Origin: Candidatus Saccharimonadota bacterium
GTDB taxonomy: Bacteria > Patescibacteriota > Saccharimonadia > Saccharimonadales > UBA4665
DNA: 64,000 bases
Direction of reading: 5' to 3'
NCBI GenBank assembly: GCA_003133385.1
Contig: PKXF01000008.1
Location: 118,075-182,074 of the forward strand
Each line of letters starts with the position of its first letter. Within the stretch, counting starts at the first letter, position 1. The notes beneath the pieces were generated by a model, which worked only from the letters and a program-made list of their open reading frames with translations, was not told the origin of the DNA and searched no databases. Made by a program: the position numbers and the translations under genes. Shown piece by piece: positions 32,343 through 41,629 of the stretch.

Positions 32343-34478
32343 ATGGCACAAACCATAAATCCTTTAGGTAAAGCAATAATAAAAGTAGAGACCGAACTGT
32401 GTGGCCGGACACTTAGCCTGGAAGTCGGTCGCGTCGGTTTTCGTACCTCCGCCTCAGTTTTGGTGCGTTACGGCGACACAGTTGTACTTGGTACGGCAAT
32501 GGTCGGTTCAAAGCCAGTCGCCATGGACTATTTCCCGTTGAGCATTGATTATGAAGAGAAAATGTACGCTTCGGGTAAAGTCAGCGGCTCGCGTTTCATA
32601 AAAAGGGAAGGGCGGCCTAGTGACGATGCCATTCTCATCGGGCGTTTGATTGACCGGCCAATAAGACCGTTGTGGCCCAAGGGTTACCGGCACGAAGCTC
32701 AGGGCGTGGCAACTGTTCTCAGCATGGACCCGGATTTTCGTCCCGATATGGTCGCAATGATTGCCATGAGCGCGGCTTTCATGCTCAGTGGCGCGCCGTT
32801 TGACGGCCCGGTAGCCGGCCTAAGGGTTGGCCTGGTCGACGGTAAATTTACGGCTTTCGCCTCACCTGAGCAATTAGAAACAGGCGATCTTGACCTGGTA
32901 GTAGCCGGCACCAAAGACGGCGTTATGATGGTTGAAGCTGGCGCCGGTGAAGTCACTGAAACCCAAGTGGCCGAGGCAATATCCTTCGCTTTTGAAGCTA
33001 TGCAACCGGCGATAGCCTTGCAGCAGGAGCTAATCGAGAAAGTTGGCGTTACCAAACAGGAATATACTTTAAGCCTGCCTGATGAATCAATCCAGACTGC
33101 AGTAGACGAATGGCTAGAGGGCAAACTCGGCGAAGACCTGCGTAAACCGTATCCGGAACGCAATGTCCTGGTTCAGAACCTGCGCGACGAAATGCACGCC
33201 GACCTTGACGAAAAACTGGGCGAAGCCCATGCCGACTTCAAGGACCATTACGATGAAGCCTTCCAGTCCGCCCTGCACAAGGATGTCCGTAAGGGCATTG
33301 TTGAGGCCAATGCGCGGCCTGACGGGCGCAAATTAAAAGAGGTGCGCCCGCTTGAGAGCGAAGTCGGTCTCCTACCGCGGGCACATGGTTCCAGCATCTT
33401 TACTCGCGGTCTGACCCAGGCCTTCAACATCGTGACTTTGGCACCGCTAAGTATGGTCCAGCTAGTCGACACGATGGAAAGAGAAGGCGAAAGGCGTTAC
33501 CTGCACCACTACAATGCGCCCGGCTATACAGTCGGCGAAGTCCGCCGCCTTGGCAGTCCGGGCCGGCGTGAAATCGGGCATGGTTACCTGGCTGAAAGGG
33601 CCTTGACGGCCGTCTTGCCCAGTGAAGCTGACTTCCCCTACATGATGCGGTCTGTAACAGAAATTATGTCCCAGAACGGTTCGACTTCTATGGCTGCGAC
33701 CTGTTCCAGCTGTTTGGCGCTGCTTGATGCCGGCGTGCCACTAAAGGCTATGGTCAGCGGCATTGCCATGGGCCTGATGGTCGACGGTGATAAGTTTTAC
33801 ATCTTGAGCGATATCGCCGACGCTGAAGATTTTGCCGGCGACATGGACTTCAAGGTAGCCGGTACGCCCAAAGGCATCACGGCTCTACAGATGGACATGA
33901 AGGTCCATGGCCTGCCAGTAGACGTCCTTAAGCAAGCCTTGGAGCAGGGCAAGGACGGTCGGGCACATATTCTGGAGCACATGGCCCAGACTTTGTCTAA
34001 GCCAAACCCAATGAGCCCATATGCGCCGCGTGTCGAATCAATTCAGATCAACCCCGACAAGATCCGCGAAGTCATCGGTAAGGGCGGGGAGACTATCCAG
34101 AAAATCACCGGGGAAACCGGGGCCGACATTGATATTAAAGATGACGGCACGGTTATGATTGCCAGCCCCGATGGTGCCAGCATTGCCGCCGCCAAACAGT
34201 GGATCGAGAGCATTGTTGCCGACCCGGAAGTAGGCAAAATCTACGTTGACGTACCGGTTGTCAGCGTCCTAGACTTTGGAGCTTTCGTACAAATTATGCC
34301 CGGCAAAGACGGTTTGGTGCATGTCAGCGAATTGTCTGAAGAACGGGTTAGCAAACCAAGCGACGTAGTTAAAGAAGGCGACAAAGTCACCGTTAAACTA
34401 GTTGCAATTGATGACCGTGGCCGTCTGCAACTCAGCATGAAGGCTGCTGCTCGCGAGCTCAAAGACAATAACAAGTAG
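32343..34478 (+). CDS. pnp: Polyribonucleotide nucleotidyltransferase
   Basis: A 711-residue phosphorolytic 3'-5' exoribonuclease. It has two RNase PH-like domains (first ~35-235, second ~340-560 with GRREIGHGYLAERAL), then a KH domain (IREVIGKGGETIQKI) and an S1 domain (DFGAFVQIMPGKDGLVHVSE). All standard blocks and length are normal. It acts in RNA decay with RNase J and Orn, both in this window. AGAAAGGAAC precedes the ATG. Confidence 0.97.
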   Translation: MAQTINPLGKAIIKVETELCGRTLSLEVGRVGFRTSASVLVRYGDTVVLGTAMVGSKPVAMDYFPLSIDYEEKMYASGKVSGSRFIKREGRPSDDAILIGRLIDRPIRPLWPKGYRHEAQGVATVLSMDPDFRPDMVAMIAMSAAFMLSGAPFDGPVAGLRVGLVDGKFTAFASPEQLETGDLDLVVAGTKDGVMMVEAGAGEVTETQVAEAISFAFEAMQPAIALQQELIEKVGVTKQEYTLSLPDESIQTAVDEWLEGKLGEDLRKPYPERNVLVQNLRDEMHADLDEKLGEAHADFKDHYDEAFQSALHKDVRKGIVEANARPDGRKLKEVRPLESEVGLLPRAHGSSIFTRGLTQAFNIVTLAPLSMVQLVDTMEREGERRYLHHYNAPGYTVGEVRRLGSPGRREIGHGYLAERALTAVLPSEADFPYMMRSVTEIMSQNGSTSMAATCSSCLALLDAGVPLKAMVSGIAMGLMVDGDKFYILSDIADAEDFAGDMDFKVAGTPKGITALQMDMKVHGLPVDVLKQALEQGKDGRAHILEHMAQTLSKPNPMSPYAPRVESIQINPDKIREVIGKGGETIQKITGETGADIDIKDDGTVMIASPDGASIAAAKQWIESIVADPEVGKIYVDVPVVSVLDFGAFVQIMPGKDGLVHVSELSEERVSKPSDVVKEGDKVTVKLVAIDDRGRLQLSMKAAARELKDNNK

Positions 34479-34484
34479 ACATAT

Positions 34485-34697
34485 ATGAGCATGATAAAAG
34501 AACTCGATAAATGGCATCGGACAAGGTTGGGGTTAGCGGCGTGGAGCCTGGTTGAGCTGGGCATCGCCTATGGATTCGCCAGCCTGTCCATTGATAGGGG
34601 AAACCTATGGTGGTATTTACTGACGGTCATTTTCTTCATCAGAGCTGTACAAAATTTATTTAAACTTATACGGACATCCATACATGGCAGACACTAA
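34485..34697 (+). CDS. Small membrane protein, 70 residues
   Basis: Two hydrophobic segments (about residues 16-34 and 42-60) with basic ends. No recognised family. It begins 6 bp after pnp and overlaps the start of the glycosylase gene by 14 bp, which supports its being a real gene in the same operon. Confidence 0.6.
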   Translation: MSMIKELDKWHRTRLGLAAWSLVELGIAYGFASLSIDRGNLWWYLLTVIFFIRAVQNLFKLIRTSIHGRH

Positions 34698-35262
34698 GCA
34701 AATCAAACTCGATGCCATAGCTAAGCAGATTGTTGCCGACAAGGTTACCCCAGATTTGGCAAAAACTGCCACACAACTAGTATTCGGCGACGGTAATCCC
34801 AGCGCCGAAGTGGTATTAATAGGTGAAGCCCCCGGCAAGAACGAAGATGTGCAAGGCAAGCCGTTTGTCGGTGCTGCCGGCCAGTTCTTAAACGATATGT
34901 TGGAAATGATTGGCCTCAAGAGACAAGATGTCTACATAACGAACATCGTAAAATACCGCCCGCCGGATAACCGTGACCCTTTCCCTGAAGAGAAACAAGC
35001 CTTTTTACCCTATTTGGAGTCCCAATTAGAGGTAATTCAGCCACTGATAATAGTGACCCTTGGTCGCCACAGCCTGAATTGCTTCTTGCCGGATCTGCAA
35101 ATCAGTCAAGTGCACGGCCAGCCTAAACGCTACAAAGGACGTATCTATTTGCCTATGTTTCATCCGGCAGCTGCGCTCTATAACGGTGCTATGCGCCAGA
35201 CGTTGATTGACGATTTTGCTCTCATCCCAACTGTTATTAAGAAAATTAACGACAAGACTTAA
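34684..35262 (+). CDS. Family 4 uracil-DNA glycosylase without Fe-S cysteines
   Basis: Removes uracil from DNA. The 192-residue protein has the family 4 motifs GEAPGKNEDVQGKPFVGAAG, VYITNIVKYRPP and MFHPAAAL. Family 4 enzymes normally hold a [4Fe-4S] cluster on four cysteines: a pair before the VFGDGN block, one in VKCRPP, and one about 15 residues on. Here there is no cysteine before VFGDGN, VKC reads VKY, and the fourth position lies in KQAFLPYL with no cysteine. The only Cys (in SLNCFLP) is elsewhere. Otherwise the core looks intact. Confidence 0.88.
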   Translation: MADTKQIKLDAIAKQIVADKVTPDLAKTATQLVFGDGNPSAEVVLIGEAPGKNEDVQGKPFVGAAGQFLNDMLEMIGLKRQDVYITNIVKYRPPDNRDPFPEEKQAFLPYLESQLEVIQPLIIVTLGRHSLNCFLPDLQISQVHGQPKRYKGRIYLPMFHPAAALYNGAMRQTLIDDFALIPTVIKKINDKT

Positions 35263-35281
35263 ATATCCAGAAAGGAAAATT

Positions 35282-37387
35282 ATGCAACCAAAAAATAGTA
35301 AAGACACTCAGAAGGCAAACCGCCCTCCGAGAAATAATAAGAATAATAAATCCGGAGGCGAGCGGAAAACCTCCAACTCGCAGATGACCGGTAACAGCCT
35401 AAGTACGTCACGCGGCCAAGCCGTGCGCGCCCAAAGGCGCTCACAGGCTGACGCCCAACGAGTTGCCAATCAATATGTTTCAGCAGACTCCGCGATCGTT
35501 GCAAACCGGCTCACCCGAGCCAATGTTATTGATGACCAGCCAGTGCTCAAAATCATTGGGCTGGGCGGAATGGATAGTGGCGGCTCCAAGAATATGATCC
35601 TGGTTGAATATATGAATGATGCCATTATCCTGGATTGCGGAAACGACCTTGGCGTTGATCTTCCAGGTATTAACTACGGTATTGCCGACACGGCTTACTT
35701 AGAGGAAATTAAGCCTAAATTACGAGCTTACGTAATTACCCACGGCCACCTTGACCACATTGGCGGATTGCCTCATATAGTACCCATGTTTCCCGCCCCG
35801 ATTTACGGCAGTAAGTTCACTATTGGCCGTGTCGAAGAAATCTTTGAGAACTTTGGCCTGCCCATGCCGGAAGGCTTTGAGCTCAAAACGGTAACAATGA
35901 ATGAAAACACTCATGAACGGCTTAAAATCGGCGCGTTCTACGTTGAACTAGTGCGCATAACGCACTCCATACCAGGTAGTAATTGCATAGTGGTTGATAC
36001 TCCAGTAGGACGTATCGTGAATACCGGCGACTTTAGGCTTGACCCGAACCCATTGGATCATGAACGCAGCGACATTGAGCGTCTAACGGAACTTGGCAAA
36101 GAAGGTGTGCTGGCACTGCTAAGTGAGTCGACCACAACTGAACGCCCCGGCCGAACGCCAAGCGAATCAACCATTGAGCAAAGCTTTAAGGATATTATGG
36201 ACAACGCTCCGGGCCGTATCTTCGTAGGACTTTTTTCTACGAACATGAACCGCGTCCAGATGATCATTAATGCTGCCGTTCACCACAACAAAAAGGTGGC
36301 TATGGACGGGCGCAGCATGGTGAGCACTCTGGAGATGGCGGTCCGCCATGGCTTCGTCCGTATTCCGAAGGGAACATTTGTGCCTATTGCTTCGGCGGCT
36401 ACCATGAAAGACACCGATCTTGTCGTAGTATGTACGGGTTCGCAGGGCGAGCCAAGCTCGGCGCTGCAGCGTATGAGCAATGGCGAGCATCGGCACGTAA
36501 AACTGAAAGAACAGGACACCGTTATTTTATCGAGCACGCCAATCCCGTACTCCGGTAACGACGGAGCAATCAGGGCTATGGTAGACGAACTCTTCAAGAA
36601 AGGCGTGCACGTTTTTCGGCACCAGACCCGCGAAATTGACGGTGTCGGCCCTCTGCATGTTTCGGGGCATGCCTCCCGCGATGAGTATGCCGATATGATC
36701 AACATGCTTAAGCCCAAGTTCTTTATACCGATTTACGGTGATTTTACAGCCAAGCGCTACCATGTCGATCTGGCAGTTGAGCAGGGCATACCAAGAGCTA
36801 ATACTATGAATGTTGGCAATGGTGAGATCGTCGCTCTTACCCCCGATAAAATGGAAGTAGTTGGTGAAGTACCTCACGGTACCATGTTAGTTGACCAAAC
36901 CGGAGCACTAGTCAGCAACGTCGTGGTGAAAGACCGGGTGTTATTAAGCGAAGAGGGACTTGTAGCTATTGTTCTGACCGTCGACAAAAAGACGGGGGCT
37001 TTGCTAACCAGTCCTGACATTATTAGTCGCGGCTTCATATATATGCGCGATAACGAAGAAATAATGAACGGTTTACGCACCGAGCTGAAGCGGGCTGTCC
37101 AACAACGCTTTAAGCGTATTGATCTTGATAGATTCAAGGCCGAGCTGAAAGACCATGTGACCCATTACTTGTTTGAGCACACCCAGCGCAGCCCAATCGT
37201 TATACCGGTGGTTAATATCATCTCTGGCGGCGGTAGCAGCAAATCCAATCAGGGTGATGTCAAAAAACCCGGCCAAAAGCAAACAGTTGAGTTGGTTAGG
37301 ACTCCTGAACAAATTGCTGTTGAGCAGCAAAAACGTTTCCAAGAAATGCGAGCTCGCCTACTTACGCAAGATCCACGAGTTGACTAG
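35282..37387 (+). CDS. rnj: Ribonuclease J
   Basis: A metallo-beta-lactamase/beta-CASP nuclease with 5'-3' exo- and endonuclease activity for mRNA decay and rRNA maturation. The 701-residue protein has THGHLDHIGGLP (zinc motif), GDFRLDP, the beta-CASP segment with ALLSEST, and SGHASRDEYADMI. About 85 N-terminal residues before the catalytic domain are Asn/Lys/Arg-rich and disordered. ATG 35282 with AGAAAGGAAA upstream is chosen over the longer open frame. Confidence 0.95.
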   Translation: MQPKNSKDTQKANRPPRNNKNNKSGGERKTSNSQMTGNSLSTSRGQAVRAQRRSQADAQRVANQYVSADSAIVANRLTRANVIDDQPVLKIIGLGGMDSGGSKNMILVEYMNDAIILDCGNDLGVDLPGINYGIADTAYLEEIKPKLRAYVITHGHLDHIGGLPHIVPMFPAPIYGSKFTIGRVEEIFENFGLPMPEGFELKTVTMNENTHERLKIGAFYVELVRITHSIPGSNCIVVDTPVGRIVNTGDFRLDPNPLDHERSDIERLTELGKEGVLALLSESTTTERPGRTPSESTIEQSFKDIMDNAPGRIFVGLFSTNMNRVQMIINAAVHHNKKVAMDGRSMVSTLEMAVRHGFVRIPKGTFVPIASAATMKDTDLVVVCTGSQGEPSSALQRMSNGEHRHVKLKEQDTVILSSTPIPYSGNDGAIRAMVDELFKKGVHVFRHQTREIDGVGPLHVSGHASRDEYADMINMLKPKFFIPIYGDFTAKRYHVDLAVEQGIPRANTMNVGNGEIVALTPDKMEVVGEVPHGTMLVDQTGALVSNVVVKDRVLLSEEGLVAIVLTVDKKTGALLTSPDIISRGFIYMRDNEEIMNGLRTELKRAVQQRFKRIDLDRFKAELKDHVTHYLFEHTQRSPIVIPVVNIISGGGSSKSNQGDVKKPGQKQTVELVRTPEQIAVEQQKRFQEMRARLLTQDPRVD

Positions 37388-37399
37388 TGCCCGCCGGCC

Positions 37400-37428
37400 T
37401 TGATTTTCGTGGTATTTTATGCTACAAT
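37400..37428 (+). promoter_or_regulatory. Promoter of ftsK
   Basis: TTGATT (37400-37405), 17 bp, and TGC-extended TACAAT (37423-37428). A second TGA-extended perfect TATAAT lies at 37465-37470, 22 bp before the ATG. Confidence 0.6.
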
Positions 37429-37492
37429 TTACTGCACGCACATAGCGTTATATAAGGAAATTGATATAATAAGTATCTAAACCCCTATCGTA

Positions 37493-39694
37493 ATGGCAAA
37501 TAAGAAAAAAACTACTAAAAAGAAAAAAGTTGCTCCGCAGCCGGTTGAACGTTCGCCGTTCTGGGCAATGGCTGGGGCGGTCGTCCTAATGCTTTTGGCT
37601 TTTCTTTTGCTTCTCGGCGGTTTCGGTACAGGAGGCAAGGCACCGGTTGACCTGTTCAAAGGTGCTTATTGGGGACTAGGCTGGGCGGCCTATCTCGCAC
37701 CCGTAGCCCTTGTTTACTGGGGAGCTTATAAATTTATAAGCGAAGACCGACGGATTCCCCTGGCTAAATTAACCAGCATGACTGGAGTGTTAGTTTTTGC
37801 CAGTAGTTGGTTTGATACGGCTTTCGCCAAGAAAAATGCTCTCGGTAATTGGAATGACGGCCACGGTGGCATGATAGGCAAGGGCATCGGCAACGTGGTG
37901 CTGAGCGTTTTAGATAAAATCCCGGCCTCAATACTATTTTTTGTTATCGCCGTGCTGGCGGCCTGCTTTGCATTCGGCGTTGATCTAAAGGTTTTACTGA
38001 AGCTCGGCTCATTACTAAAAAGATCTGAAGGCGAGTCTGACTCCGAGCTGGCGGCCCTTAAGAATAAGGCTGCCGAACAGCCAGGCTTCAAACTTAACGA
38101 AGGCGTACCTGTAGTACATCATAGTCCCAATGAGCAAACGGCCCGGCTCAGTACTCTAAAAAATACGGCTCAAAAACTCACGGGTAACGAAAGTCACGAA
38201 GCTCTCACGACGACTCGTGACGCGGACTGGCAGTTCCCCAGTATCGACCTGCTGAACCAGAAACAGGACAAGGCTGACGCTGGCGATGTTAACGCTAATG
38301 CCCAGATTATTCACGACACTTTCGAAAACTTCAATATAGAGGTTGAAATGGAAGGGGCCAACATCGGTCCCCGGGTTACACAGTACACACTTAAACCCCC
38401 AACTGGCGTGAAGCTGACTAAGATAACGGCTCTTGAGAATAATTTGGCGCTGGACCTAGCTGCGCATTCAATCCGTATGGAAGCTCCTATTCCCGGTAAG
38501 CGCGCCGTTGGTATTGAGGTGCCCAATGTACGTTCAGCTACAGTTCGTACTAGCTCCATCCTATTATCCCCGCAGTGGCAGGAAATGCAGAGCCCCCTGG
38601 GCATCGCTATCGGTAAAGATATTTCCGGTACGGCCATAGTGGCCGATCTTGATAGCATGCCTCACTTATTAGTTGCCGGCCAGACCGGTTCCGGTAAGTC
38701 AGTAATGATCAACACTATCTTAACCAGCTTGTTGTATCGTAATTCACCGGCCGATCTAAAACTTATCCTAGTTGATCCAAAACAAGTTGAACTGAAGCCA
38801 TACGACGAGATGCCGCACTTGCTAACGCCGGTTATAACTGAGCCGGAAAAGTGTATTAGCGCCCTAAAATGGGCTGTAGCTGAGATGGAACGGCGCTACC
38901 GGGCCTTGGCCGAGGTCAATAAGCGTAACATTGGCGAATATAACAGCTTGAAAAAAGAAGAGGGCATGCCTTATATAGTCATCGTAATCGACGAGCTGGC
39001 CGATTTGATGATGATGGCCGCCAGGGATGTCGAATCCTTAATTGTACGTATTGCTCAAAAGGCCAGGGCAGTTGGTATTCACCTGGTTTTGGCTACCCAG
39101 CGTCCGTCCGTCGATGTTATAACCGGCCTTATTAAGGCCAATGTTCCGGCCCGTATCGCCTTCACAACCGCTTCGCAAGTCGACTCCCGTACAATCATCG
39201 ACCAGGTCGGGGCCGAAAAATTGCTAGGCGAAGGAGATATGCTCTTCTCTACAGCCAACATGCCGAAACCAAAGCGTATACAGGGCGCTCTTATCAGCGA
39301 GCAAGAAACATCTAAAGTGACCGACTTTATACGCATGCAACGGCCGCCTCAATACGACGATGAGGTGGTTTCGCAACCGGTTCAGCTAAACGGTAAGGGC
39401 GGCATAGTAGCGGATTACGGCGGCCAAGACGTTGACGACGATATGTGGCGAGATGCCGTCAAGGTTGTCATAGATAACCACAAAGCGAGCACCAGCTTGC
39501 TGCAGCGCCGCTTGCGTATCGGTTACGGCCGGGCGGCACGTCTCATTGAAACTATGGAAGAGCAGGGCATTGTCGGCCAAGCCGATGGCTCTCGCCCCCG
39601 TGAAGTACTAATTCACTCGATTGACGAAGTCTTTGGCAGCAGCGGTGCCTCAGAAGCTGACGCTGCTCTCGACGAAAACTTCCCCACAGAATAA
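37493..39694 (+). CDS. ftsK: DNA translocase FtsK/SpoIIIE
   Basis: Pumps chromosomal DNA through the division septum. The 733-residue protein has a Lys-rich N terminus, about four transmembrane segments (~25-165), a short linker, and the motor domain with Walker A GQTGSGKS near residue 400 and Walker B IVIDELADLM. The C-terminal gamma winged-helix (STSLLQRRLRIGYGRAARL) is present. The linker is much shorter than in E. coli. Confidence 0.96.
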   Translation: MANKKKTTKKKKVAPQPVERSPFWAMAGAVVLMLLAFLLLLGGFGTGGKAPVDLFKGAYWGLGWAAYLAPVALVYWGAYKFISEDRRIPLAKLTSMTGVLVFASSWFDTAFAKKNALGNWNDGHGGMIGKGIGNVVLSVLDKIPASILFFVIAVLAACFAFGVDLKVLLKLGSLLKRSEGESDSELAALKNKAAEQPGFKLNEGVPVVHHSPNEQTARLSTLKNTAQKLTGNESHEALTTTRDADWQFPSIDLLNQKQDKADAGDVNANAQIIHDTFENFNIEVEMEGANIGPRVTQYTLKPPTGVKLTKITALENNLALDLAAHSIRMEAPIPGKRAVGIEVPNVRSATVRTSSILLSPQWQEMQSPLGIAIGKDISGTAIVADLDSMPHLLVAGQTGSGKSVMINTILTSLLYRNSPADLKLILVDPKQVELKPYDEMPHLLTPVITEPEKCISALKWAVAEMERRYRALAEVNKRNIGEYNSLKKEEGMPYIVIVIDELADLMMMAARDVESLIVRIAQKARAVGIHLVLATQRPSVDVITGLIKANVPARIAFTTASQVDSRTIIDQVGAEKLLGEGDMLFSTANMPKPKRIQGALISEQETSKVTDFIRMQRPPQYDDEVVSQPVQLNGKGGIVADYGGQDVDDDMWRDAVKVVIDNHKASTSLLQRRLRIGYGRAARLIETMEEQGIVGQADGSRPREVLIHSIDEVFGSSGASEADAALDENFPTE

Positions 39695-39713
39695 ATTGCC
39701 CGTGCCGATTTGC

Positions 39714-39742
39714 TTGACCGACAGGGGTAATTCAGGTATAGT
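39714..39742 (+). promoter_or_regulatory. Promoter of rpsF operon
   Basis: TTGACC (39714-39719), a 17 bp spacer and TATAGT (39737-39742). The predicted leader of about 70 nt could hold a control element, but I could not fit the known S6:S18 leader structure by eye. Confidence 0.65.
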
Positions 39743-39819
39743 TAGTCGCACTACTATCAACTTCGGCTCATGACCTACTAACGTGTGCATGGGCTTTAAC
39801 CAGAAGGAAGGAGAGCGGT

Positions 39820-40197
39820 TTGCATCAATACGAAATAGCGGTACTTTATCACCCCGATCTTGAGGTCGACCTTAGTAAGGCCGAGGACCGGGTTAAGAAA
39901 ATCATTGCCGACAACGGAGGCAGCGTAAAGTCCACAGACAACTGGGGCAAGCGCAAGCTTGCTTACAACATCAAAGGTAACGAATACGCAGTGTATGTTT
40001 TCTACGGTGTTGAATTATCCGGCGACCACGTTGCCAAAGTAGAGAGCACCTTGAATATTACCGACGAAGCTATACGTTTTCTAATTACCAGACCAGACCT
40101 TAAGGCTATCGCCAAGGCAGAAGTTTTGAAGGCCGAAAAAGCCGAGCAAGCAGCTAAGCGCGACGAACGCGGTGATGACGACAAAGAAAGCGTTTAA
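39820..40197 (+). CDS. rpsF: Ribosomal protein S6
   Basis: A 125-residue protein with the S6 ferredoxin-like fold: YEIAVLYHPDL at the N terminus, the NWGKRKLAYNIKG block and the VLNITDEAIRFL-like segment. The acidic/basic C-terminal tail is extended. The start is TTG behind a strong AAGGAAGGAG site. It leads the usual rpsF-ssb-rpsR set; rplI, often next, is replaced here by efp. Confidence 0.93.
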   Translation: MHQYEIAVLYHPDLEVDLSKAEDRVKKIIADNGGSVKSTDNWGKRKLAYNIKGNEYAVYVFYGVELSGDHVAKVESTLNITDEAIRFLITRPDLKAIAKAEVLKAEKAEQAAKRDERGDDDKESV

Positions 40198-40326
40198 TTA
40201 AAATATTGTTAAATATGATAATTTCATGTTCACTTATGCTTGACGAGAACCGAAGAACAAGCGTAGGGTCAAGGTATATAAGTTAAGGTATTAAGACATA
40301 GGTCTTATAAAGAAGGAGGATAAACC

Positions 40327-40827
40327 ATGGCACGTAGTCTCAACCAAGTAACATTGATGGGTAATTTAACACGCGACCCTGAATTGCGCCAAACCCCAAC
40401 CGGACAGAATGTAACAAGTTTTAGCCTGGCTTTGAACCGCAGCTATAAAGACTCGAGTGGTGAATGGCAAGAAGCTACCGACTATATAGACATTGTTTGC
40501 TGGGGACCTTTAGCTGAGCGCGTAGCCCAGTATTTGAGTAAAGGTCGGCGTTGTCTAGTCCAAGGTCGCCTGCAATCCCGTTCCTGGGAGCAGGATGGCC
40601 AAAAACGCAGCAAGGTTGAGGTCTTAGCTAATGATGTTACATTCTTAGATGGCCGCGGCGGTGACGGCGATACAGGCGCTAATAGTAGAACTAGTGAACC
40701 AGCTGGCTCATCTACAGAAAAAGACACTTCGGAAAAACCAAAACCAAGCAAAAAAGCAAAAAAAGATGACGTTGTCATTGAAGATATTGGCGATGAGCCG
40801 ATCAATTTAGACGATATACCATTTTAA
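40327..40827 (+). CDS. ssb: Single-stranded DNA-binding protein
   Basis: A 166-residue OB-fold protein. SLNQVTLMGNLTRDPELR starts the fold and the domain runs to about residue 108. A disordered linker leads to the acidic tip ending DDIPF that docks partner proteins. GAAGGAGG precedes the ATG. A 6 bp hairpin (TAAGAC/GTCTTA) lies just upstream of the ribosome site. Confidence 0.96.
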   Translation: MARSLNQVTLMGNLTRDPELRQTPTGQNVTSFSLALNRSYKDSSGEWQEATDYIDIVCWGPLAERVAQYLSKGRRCLVQGRLQSRSWEQDGQKRSKVEVLANDVTFLDGRGGDGDTGANSRTSEPAGSSTEKDTSEKPKPSKKAKKDDVVIEDIGDEPINLDDIPF

Positions 40828-40836
40828 GGAGAATTT

Positions 40837-41040
40837 ATGGCAAAGATTTTTAAATCAAGAACAGACGTAGCGTATTTTGATTACAAGGACTTTAAGACCT
40901 TGCAGCGTTATGTGAATGTCTACGGTCAGATAGAAACCCGGAAAAAGACAGGTTTGACAGAAAGCCAGCAACGCCGGTTGGCGCGTGCAATCAAACAAGC
41001 CCGCCACATAGCATTATTGCCCTTCGTGGTAAACAACTAG
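40837..41040 (+). CDS. rpsR: Ribosomal protein S18, cysteine-free form
   Basis: A 67-residue S18 that pairs with S6 on the 30S platform. YFDYKDFKTLQRYVN and SQQRRLARAIKQARHIALLPF are diagnostic. The N-terminal CxxC of zinc-binding S18 forms is absent. AAGGAGA precedes the ATG. Confidence 0.95.
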   Translation: MAKIFKSRTDVAYFDYKDFKTLQRYVNVYGQIETRKKTGLTESQQRRLARAIKQARHIALLPFVVNN

Positions 41041-41058
41041 CCGGGAGAGTATTAAAAA

Positions 41059-41625
41059 GTGGCACTCAGCATTACTGATCTTAAAAAAGGAACCATTTTT
41101 CAGTGGGAGGGCAAGCCCTATAAAGTGGTGTCCTATAGTCAGAAAGTTGTGGGCAGGGGCGGCTCTATCGTCAATGTCCGCATTAAGAGTTTGTCTGACG
41201 GCAAAGTACTTGATAAGACATTCAAAGGTAATGAACAGCTTGATAGCGCCGATGTAACAAACCAAACCGTACAGTACCTGTACAACGATGGAAACATCTT
41301 CTTCTTTATGAATGAAGAAACATTTGATCAGTTCGAAGTCCCAGCCCGGCTCATGGCCGACAGTGCGGGTTACCTCAAGGAAAGTGATCGAGTACAGCTC
41401 CAATTTTTTAACAATCAGCCCTTGAGCGTAGAATTGCCCAAAAACGTGCCACTTTTGATTACCTATACTGAAGATGCTGTTAAAGGTGATACCAGCTCGT
41501 CGATTACCAAAGATGCAACACTTGAGACTGGCATTACAATCAAGGTGCCGGCCTTCATTAAGCAAGGTGATGTAATTTCCGTTGATACGGCCACAGGTGC
41601 TTACCGCGAACGTATCAAAGGCTAA
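41059..41625 (+). CDS. efp: Elongation factor P
   Basis: Relieves ribosome stalling at proline stretches. The 188-residue protein starts at GTG and has three domains of normal length. The tip loop that reaches the peptidyl-transferase centre reads KVVGRGGS, so the modified residue position is Arg rather than Lys, and the usual Pro before Gly is Val. Arg tips are known to be rhamnosylated by EarP, but no earP is in the window. Pro-rich proteins here (the DHH-fold tail and the giant surface protein) would need EF-P. Confidence 0.94.
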   Translation: MALSITDLKKGTIFQWEGKPYKVVSYSQKVVGRGGSIVNVRIKSLSDGKVLDKTFKGNEQLDSADVTNQTVQYLYNDGNIFFFMNEETFDQFEVPARLMADSAGYLKESDRVQLQFFNNQPLSVELPKNVPLLITYTEDAVKGDTSSSITKDATLETGITIKVPAFIKQGDVISVDTATGAYRERIKG

Positions 41626-41629
41626 AAGA

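Noticed and set aside
39749..39819. S6:S18 autoregulatory leader before rpsF
   Set aside because: The position is right, but I could not fit the known bulged-stem motif with confidence.
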